A stretch of DNA of 64,000 nt from Psychromonas arctica DSM 14288 (GTDB taxonomy: Bacteria; Pseudomonadota; Gammaproteobacteria; Enterobacterales; Psychromonadaceae): NCBI RefSeq assembly GCF_000482725.1, contig NZ_KI519480.1, positions 125,235 through 189,234 on the forward strand. The letters run 5' to 3'. This document shows positions 58,983 through 64,000 of the stretch, piece by piece. The notes under the pieces are model-generated. The model did no database searches. It was not told the DNA's origin and worked only from the letters and a program-made list of their open reading frames with translations. Made by a program: the position numbers and the translations under genes. Position 1 is the first letter of the stretch. Every line of letters starts with the position of its first letter.

Positions 58983-59009
58983 TTTCAAGTTTATTTTACA
59001 ACGAGTTCC
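58983..59009 (-). promoter_or_regulatory. Sigma-E-type promoter of dolP
   Basis: On the minus strand GGAACTC (59009-59003) is followed after 15 bases by TGAAA (58987-58983). The sigma-E consensus is GGAACTT-N15/16-TCAAA. The start site would fall about 20 bases before the dolP ATG. E. coli yraP is a known sigma-E target, which supports the call. Confidence 0.6.
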
Positions 59010-59223
59010 TGGTTTTTTATATAAGCCTAGGTTGATGTCCGGTAGTTAGCGCACATAAATAAGTGAAAAGGCACTATAAATAGTCATCAAACCGTTTACT
59101 TGGCATCACTACAGGGTGTTGTTCTTTATTGTTTATCATGACTTAGATAAGCAGGCATCCTTTGTCTGCTTCGATCAAAACACCTCATGGAACACAAGAT
59201 CAAAGTAGTAACGAGCAGTAGGC

Positions 59224-59811
59224 TTAATACTGTGGGAATAATTGTTGATCGATTAAGTCACTTAAACAGTTAACCACGAGTAAATGAATCTCTTCAATGC
59301 GTGCACCTTTATCACTTGGTGCCCGTATTTCAATATCATCTGCTCCTAATAAGCCTGCAATTTCGCCACCATCAACCCCTGTCATAGCAACAATTTGTAT
59401 ATTTTTACTGAGTGCTGTTTCAACGGCTTTCACCATATTACGGCTATTACCACCATGGCTAATAGTAATTAATACATCACCCGGTTGTGCTAATGCAGAT
59501 ATTTGGCGTGCATAAATTTGGTCAAAATGGCTATCACTGGCAATCGCTGAAACTAACGATGAATCGGAAGTGATCGCGATGGCAGGTAAAGCAGGGCGAT
59601 CTGTTTCATAGCGGTTAAGCAAGTGTGATGCAAAAATTTGTGCTAAACCTGCTGCACCACCATTACCGCAAACCAGCAGTTTATGGCCATTGATTAAACA
59701 ATCTTTGAGTAATAGTGCTGCTGCTTCTATCTGCTCTGGCAGCGCTTCTGCTGCAACGATTTTAGTTTGAATGCTCTCTGCAAAGTGAGCTTGAATTTTT
59801 TCATTAATCAT
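59224..59811 (-). CDS. diaA: DnaA initiator-associating protein DiaA
   Basis: SIS-domain protein of 195 residues, homotetramer that binds DnaA and promotes initiation at oriC. The start MINEKIQAHFAESIQTKIVA parallels E. coli DiaA. The SIS core has LLVCGNGGAAGLAQIFASHL and ITISHGGNSRNMVKAVE. The C-terminal RAPSDKGARIEEIHLLVVNCLSDLID is typical. It resembles phosphoheptose isomerase (GmhA), but the neighbourhood lpoA-yraN-diaA-dolP identifies DiaA. The ATG at 59811 is used; an upstream ATG at 59847 lies within yraN. It starts 8 bp after the yraN stop. Confidence 0.93.
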   Translation of the reverse strand: MINEKIQAHFAESIQTKIVAAEALPEQIEAAALLLKDCLINGHKLLVCGNGGAAGLAQIFASHLLNRYETDRPALPAIAITSDSSLVSAIASDSHFDQIYARQISALAQPGDVLITISHGGNSRNMVKAVETALSKNIQIVAMTGVDGGEIAGLLGADDIEIRAPSDKGARIEEIHLLVVNCLSDLIDQQLFPQY

Positions 59812-59819
59812 GTGACATG

Positions 59820-60188
59820 TTACTCTTGAAATGCATCTTGTATCCATTGCGGTGTTGATGTTTTTTCACTGATCGCGACCACATCAAAACGGCAATAGGG
59901 TTCACTATTAAGTTGCGATAAATAATGCTTTGCTGTTTTAATTAATTTCTGTTGTTTCTGATAGGTTACGGAGGCCGGTGCGCCACCATAATCTTGATTT
60001 TTCCTATACCGTACTTCAATAAAAACCAATGTATCTTGGTCTGACATAATCAAATCTATTTCACCGAATCGGCAATAGAAATTTTGGCATACAAGCAATA
60101 AGCCTTGCTGTTGTAAAAAATCCAAGGCTTGTTGTTCGTATTTTACGCCACTGTTATTACTGGCCTGAAACAGACGAGGTAACTTCAA
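59820..60188 (-). CDS. yraN: YraN (UPF0102), endonuclease-like protein
   Basis: Protein of 122 residues with a restriction-endonuclease-like fold: GEIDLIMSD and VFIEVRYRK supply the Asp and ExK-type residues (about 42-62). Biological function is uncertain; Holliday-junction-type nuclease roles have been suggested from the fold. Translation starts at a TTG (60188) with AGAAGG eight bases before it; no ATG is available near the family start. The first 32 bases overlap the end of lpoA. Confidence 0.92.
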   Translation of the reverse strand: MKLPRLFQASNNSGVKYEQQALDFLQQQGLLLVCQNFYCRFGEIDLIMSDQDTLVFIEVRYRKNQDYGGAPASVTYQKQQKLIKTAKHYLSQLNSEPYCRFDVVAISEKTSTPQWIQDAFQE

Positions 60189-62238
60189 CGAGTTCGCCTT
60201 CTTGGTATTTTGCCCAGTGTAACTTACTACGTAACGTATTGCGCTGATCTAATGTTAACTCACCCACTAAACCTTGATATTTATATCCTTCAATAACTTG
60301 CATTTGTTTTAACTGCTCAATTAAATTGTAGCTGTCATAACCCAATGCAAACAAACGTAATGTTCTAAAGCTTTGGTGTGGCCAGATTGCTTGAATATTT
60401 TTATTCATCTGACTGTCGTCATCCATTAAAAAGGCAATGTCTGAAAACGTCAGTTCAGAAAGTTCTTTATTTTGAATATTAGCTAAATCAGAAGCATGGC
60501 TTCGTGAACTTGCATAAAGAGGAATACTTTTAGCAAAAGGGCTGACTGTCACCGCAATAAAAGGTTTCAATAAAATTAATTCACTACGGCTACTAATAAT
60601 ATAGATAGCATCCACATCGCGGCGGCTTCTGAGCTCCGATTTAATACCATAGCCAACCACCGATCTCATCTGGTTAATACGTTGTTGGCTTTTATCTGTT
60701 TGTAATGCCGTCGATATTAACTTTGGATACTCTGATTTAGCAGCAAAATAATGCGTTTCAGCAGGATACCCCTCTACACCATAATCAGACTCTGCTTGTT
60801 GCTCTTCATTTAACGCTATCCAACGTGCTTCAAATGCAGCTGCAACGCGCTCACCAAATTTAGATTTTGGCGCTAATAATAAAGGTTTTTTATGATTATT
60901 TTTGAAGATCATTTCTGCAGCTTGTTCAGCTTCATTTTCCGGAGAAAGTGGAAACGCGTAATGAATTGATGAGCTTGCCGCCGCTGATTCATCATCCTCT
61001 TGGAAGCGATTTAAAGCTAATACTGGAATATCTGTAATCAAAGGTAATAACTGATCAATATTAGATTTCACTAAAGGACCGATTACAAAATCAATACTTT
61101 GAGCATGTAGTTGGTCTGCAATTGATTGTGCAGTGTGTTTTGTTGTGTCAATAAAAAGCAAATCGGCTGGAGGCGATTTTAACTCACTAGGAATAATGAT
61201 CTCAGGTGTATAAGCGATTGTCGGGTCAGACTCTTTAAACTGATCTTGTTCATTATCTAACTGCTTTTTCAATGCTAATTGATTATAAAAAGCATGGCTG
61301 ATGCCATATTGTATTGCTTCAGCTGGTTTCTTGAATCGACCAGATAATGGTAATAACACGGCAATCTTATTTGCTTTGTAAGGAATCGCCTCTTCAATGT
61401 TAGTTAATTGCGTAGGCATATAATTAATAACAGGGTGACTTGAATAAGCTAACTTCCAAGCGTCCACCGCTTGCAGTAATTGATTATTGCGTAATTGATA
61501 GCGTTGATAAACGCTAGCTAATGTGTACCAGCCATGTACAAACATCTCTTTTTGCTGTGTAACAAGTGCTGTTTGTGCATTCGTATTTTCACCCGTTGCA
61601 TCGGTTACTAGGGCTTTATTTGAGAATATTTCTGCGCTTGACGTAACTTTTTTAAATTTGTTTAAAATACTTGGGTCTAATAACGATAGCTCATTTAGCA
61701 ACAAATCATTGTAAGTTTGTTTATCTTGCTCCGTGGTTAATAGAGGCGTTAATTCTAGTAATGTATCGGACGCCGCCTGATGTTCTTTGTTACTAACTTG
61801 TAAATCAACTTTTATTTTTAAGTAGTGTAGATTCGCCGGCGCACTTAATACATTTTGAGTAATCTTTTTAAGTATTGCATCGGTTTTATCAAATTGATTA
61901 AGCGCATAGTCATTTTCAGCAATCAATAACAATAAATGATTTTTTTGTTGTGTCGTCAGCGTTTTCTTTTGTAAATGCTCAATCACAGAATCTGCCAAAA
62001 CAAACTTATTTTCCTGTGTTAAGGCTTGTACAGCGGCTAATTGCCATGGCGTATTGTCAGCTTCATCGAGTTTATCGGCTTGTTTTAATAAATATTGTGC
62101 TGATTCATTAAACTCAGTAAATAATGTTGGTGCTGTACTTTTATCTGGCTCAATGACAGAACAAGCGGACACAAACAACATGCTCAAAACCATGAGAGGA
62201 AAGTATAAAGCGCGTTTAGATAAGATTGCAGTGTTCAA
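60157..62238 (-). CDS. lpoA: Outer-membrane PBP1A activator LpoA
   Basis: Lipoprotein of 693 residues that reaches from the outer membrane to stimulate PBP1A. The lipobox is VSAC (Cys26). An N-terminal TPR-like helical domain (about 35-260) is followed by a periplasmic-binding-protein-like domain (from about 290: AVLLPLSGRFKKPAEAIQYG, LLAPKSKFGERVAAAFEARW). The start is a TTG with AAAGGA eight bases upstream; the signal peptide begins NTAILSKRALYFPLMVLSML. It is divergent from rsmI with about 120 bp between starts, the E. coli arrangement. Confidence 0.95.
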   Translation of the reverse strand: MNTAILSKRALYFPLMVLSMLFVSACSVIEPDKSTAPTLFTEFNESAQYLLKQADKLDEADNTPWQLAAVQALTQENKFVLADSVIEHLQKKTLTTQQKNHLLLLIAENDYALNQFDKTDAILKKITQNVLSAPANLHYLKIKVDLQVSNKEHQAASDTLLELTPLLTTEQDKQTYNDLLLNELSLLDPSILNKFKKVTSSAEIFSNKALVTDATGENTNAQTALVTQQKEMFVHGWYTLASVYQRYQLRNNQLLQAVDAWKLAYSSHPVINYMPTQLTNIEEAIPYKANKIAVLLPLSGRFKKPAEAIQYGISHAFYNQLALKKQLDNEQDQFKESDPTIAYTPEIIIPSELKSPPADLLFIDTTKHTAQSIADQLHAQSIDFVIGPLVKSNIDQLLPLITDIPVLALNRFQEDDESAAASSSIHYAFPLSPENEAEQAAEMIFKNNHKKPLLLAPKSKFGERVAAAFEARWIALNEEQQAESDYGVEGYPAETHYFAAKSEYPKLISTALQTDKSQQRINQMRSVVGYGIKSELRSRRDVDAIYIISSRSELILLKPFIAVTVSPFAKSIPLYASSRSHASDLANIQNKELSELTFSDIAFLMDDDSQMNKNIQAIWPHQSFRTLRLFALGYDSYNLIEQLKQMQVIEGYKYQGLVGELTLDQRNTLRSKLHWAKYQEGELVEVTSSVSGQ

Positions 62239-62358
62239 ATTTTTTGTCCTTTTTAATCAAACCAATCTCAGATCAGTTTTCAGATAGGTATCAAGATGCC
62301 TATAGTGTAATATTGCCGACTTAGTTAAACAATCCTTAACACTTTAATAGAGTCAAAT

Positions 62359-63219
62359 ATGTCTGAAAATAATCAATTAAATAACGAAGTAAGCGCAAAA
62401 TTGTATATTGTTGCCACTCCTTTGGGCAATATTGGAGATATTACTTACCGCGCCATTGAAATATTAAAAGGCGTTGATTTAATTGCAGCAGAAGATACCC
62501 GCCATAGCGGTAAACTATTAAGTTACTACCAAATAAGCAAGCCTACATTTCCATTACATGATCATAATGAACGTCAACGTGGCAAAGTGTTAATTGAAAA
62601 AATTAAAGCAGGACAATCTGTTGCTTTGATTTCAGATGCAGGTACGCCCCTGATCAGTGACCCTGGTTACCATTTGGTTAATGAATGTCGTGAAGCGGGT
62701 GTTGATGTTGTGCCTGTGCCAGGTGCCTGTGCAGCTATTACTGCGCTTTCAGCGGCAGGTTTACCTTCGGATAGATTTTCATTTGAAGGTTTTTTACCGG
62801 TTAAAGAAAAGGCGAAAACGGAGAAACTCACCGCTTTAGCAGAAGAAACACAGACCATGATATTTTATGAATCGCCACGCCGTATTCAAGATACGGTGAA
62901 ACATATCATTAATATTATGGGTGCGGATCGTAAATTAGTGATTGCACGTGAATTAACTAAAATGTTCGAGTCGTATTACGTGTTGCCAGCTGGTGAAATG
63001 TTGGATTGGTTAGGGCAAGATACTAACCATTGCCGTGGTGAATTTGTATTGATGGTAGCTGGTGCGAGCAAAGATAAAGATGCACTCTCGGTAGAAGCGA
63101 TCAAAACACTTACTTTATTAAAAAAAGAGTTACCGCTTAAAAAAGCAGCAGCGATCACCGCTGAAATTCATCATCTTAAGAAAAATGACCTTTATAAATG
63201 GGGCCTAGAAAATTTATAG
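62359..63219 (+). CDS. rsmI: 16S rRNA 2'-O-methyltransferase RsmI
   Basis: Tetrapyrrole-methylase-fold enzyme of 286 residues that methylates the ribose of C1402 in 16S rRNA, the same nucleotide RsmH (16.4 kb) modifies on the base. Motifs: LYIVATPLGNIGDITYRA (about 15-32), AAEDTRHSGKLL, LISDAGTPLISDPGYHLV (about 92-109), VPVPGACAAITALSAAGLP and FYESPRRI (about 175). RELTKMFES is the C-terminal family mark. It is divergent from lpoA and upstream of rnpB. Confidence 0.98.
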   Translation: MSENNQLNNEVSAKLYIVATPLGNIGDITYRAIEILKGVDLIAAEDTRHSGKLLSYYQISKPTFPLHDHNERQRGKVLIEKIKAGQSVALISDAGTPLISDPGYHLVNECREAGVDVVPVPGACAAITALSAAGLPSDRFSFEGFLPVKEKAKTEKLTALAEETQTMIFYESPRRIQDTVKHIINIMGADRKLVIARELTKMFESYYVLPAGEMLDWLGQDTNHCRGEFVLMVAGASKDKDALSVEAIKTLTLLKKELPLKKAAAITAEIHHLKKNDLYKWGLENL

Positions 63220-63259
63220 GTTGAATATAGGCTGTACTAGTTTTCTACTTCACCTTTCA

Positions 63260-63302
63260 AACTATAAATCTACCTTTAATAAGTAAAGGCAGATTTATAG
63301 TT
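63260..63302. other. Long AT-rich hairpin after rsmI
   Basis: AACTATAAATCTACCTTTA and its near-complement (one mismatch) form a 19-bp stem with a 5-base loop, 40 bases after the rsmI stop. The following bases are CTTGGTTT rather than a T-run, so it is either a weak terminator or a 3'-end stabiliser. Confidence 0.55.
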
Positions 63303-63341
63303 CTTGGTTTAGTCCATGTATTACTTTAAATATCTAATGAA

Positions 63342-63409
63342 CCTTAATCTATAACTGCTTTTAATCTATAATAGCCTTTTATCTATAAATACTTTTAGTC
63401 GATAAAATG
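63342..63409 (+). repeat. Four imperfect tandem 16-17 bp units
   Basis: Units like CTTTTAATCTATAAT begin near 63342, 63358, 63376 and 63392, with growing divergence. They fill the gap between rsmI and the rnpB promoter. ATCTATAA also echoes the stem of the hairpin just upstream. Confidence 0.65.
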
Positions 63410-63514
63410 ACTTAATTTGTTAATGCTAGTCGTTTGAAAAAACGAAATAGTTTACTTGCTTGCTTATTATTTGAATTTAAGAATTGTTACTGTAATTATA
63501 ATTGCTTTAACTAC

Positions 63515-63542
63515 TTGTAGTGTGATCGCTTTACCGTATAAT
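63515..63542 (+). promoter_or_regulatory. rnpB promoter
   Basis: A perfect -10 TATAAT (63537-63542) is preceded, after 16 bases, by TTGTAG. A GC-rich discriminator (ACGCCGCG) leads to the RNA start at about 63550. Such discriminators go with growth-rate control of stable RNAs. Confidence 0.8.
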
Positions 63543-63549
63543 ACGCCGC

Positions 63550-63922
<373 letters not shown>

Positions 63923-63928
63923 CATTTT

Positions 63929-63964
63929 AGCCCCTGTTTACTTAATGTAAACAGGGGCTTTTTC
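63929..63964 (+). terminator. rnpB terminator
   Basis: A perfect 13-bp stem (AGCCCCTGTTTAC and its complement) with a 5-base loop, followed by TTTTC. Confidence 0.95.
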
Positions 63965-64000
63965 GTTTATAGAGTTTTAGTTTTATATTTAAATCACTTG

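Noticed and set aside
59101..59180. Possible terminator after diaA (AAGCAG/CTGCTT pair)
   Set aside because: The stem is only six base pairs with an 11-base loop and no T-run in the direction of diaA.

Overview
The window is AT-rich chromosomal core sequence from a marine-type gammaproteobacterium. The gene content and order (nit-tldD, rlmN-pilW-rodZ-ispG-hisS-yfgM-bamB-der, lpoA-yraN-diaA-dolP, a dciA/M23-peptidase block in front of secA, a periplasmic LigE-type ligase, and a nadC/coaE/zapD/yacG neighbourhood) fit the Psychromonas-Moritella-Vibrio-Shewanella group, and Psychromonas is my best guess. The genus is inferred from memory of gene order, not from a database search. I see no prophage, insertion sequence, CRISPR array, tRNA or rRNA.

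Layout. 0.2-4.7 kb: nit-tldD, darP (opposite strand) and pmbA, the two halves of the TldD/TldE protease. 4.7-7.0 kb: divergent punR/punC (purine nucleoside efflux), then a decayed SPOR-domain fragment. 7.2-10.8 kb: an Old Yellow Enzyme (nemA type), a 750-bp non-coding stretch, and a chemoreceptor. 11.1-15.7 kb, minus strand: rsfS-rlmH-mrdA-rodA-rlpA, the elongation (rod-shape) operon. 16.0-34.2 kb, plus strand: a complete dcw cluster, mraZ-rsmH-ftsL-ftsI-murE-murF-mraY-murD-ftsW-murG-murC-ddl-ftsQ-ftsA-ftsZ-lpxC. 34.5-38.8 kb: dciA (minus), a membrane-anchored M23 peptidase where E. coli has secM, and secA. 38.9-43 kb: mutT, ligE, nadC, coaE, zapD, yacG. 43-48.6 kb: a diguanylate cyclase, a HopJ-family gene, yciH and feoABC. 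48.8-58.1 kb: rlmN-pilW-rodZ-ispG-hisS-yfgM-bamB-der-yfgJ. 58.2-63.9 kb: a heptamer tandem repeat, dolP, diaA, yraN, lpoA, rsmI and the RNase P RNA gene.

How it fits together. Much of the window builds and divides the cell envelope. MurC-F, MraY, MurG and Ddl make lipid II. RodA-PBP2 and FtsW-FtsI are the two SEDS/transpeptidase pairs, for elongation and division. FtsQLAZ, ZapD and RlpA serve the divisome, and RodZ the elongasome. LpoA is an outer-membrane activator of PBP1A, BamB and DolP serve outer-membrane assembly, LpxC commits to lipid A, and SecA exports proteins. The MurE DNPR motif indicates meso-diaminopimelate peptidoglycan.

I did not find an undescribed multigene system. The points most worth a second look are: the SPOR-domain remnant behind punC, the 17-unit heptamer repeat, a 10-bp-phased repeat that looks like the MraZ operator, a sigma-E-type promoter in front of dolP, a RodZ without its periplasmic domain, a cysteine-free FeoC, and the back-to-back placement of the mrd and dcw operons.
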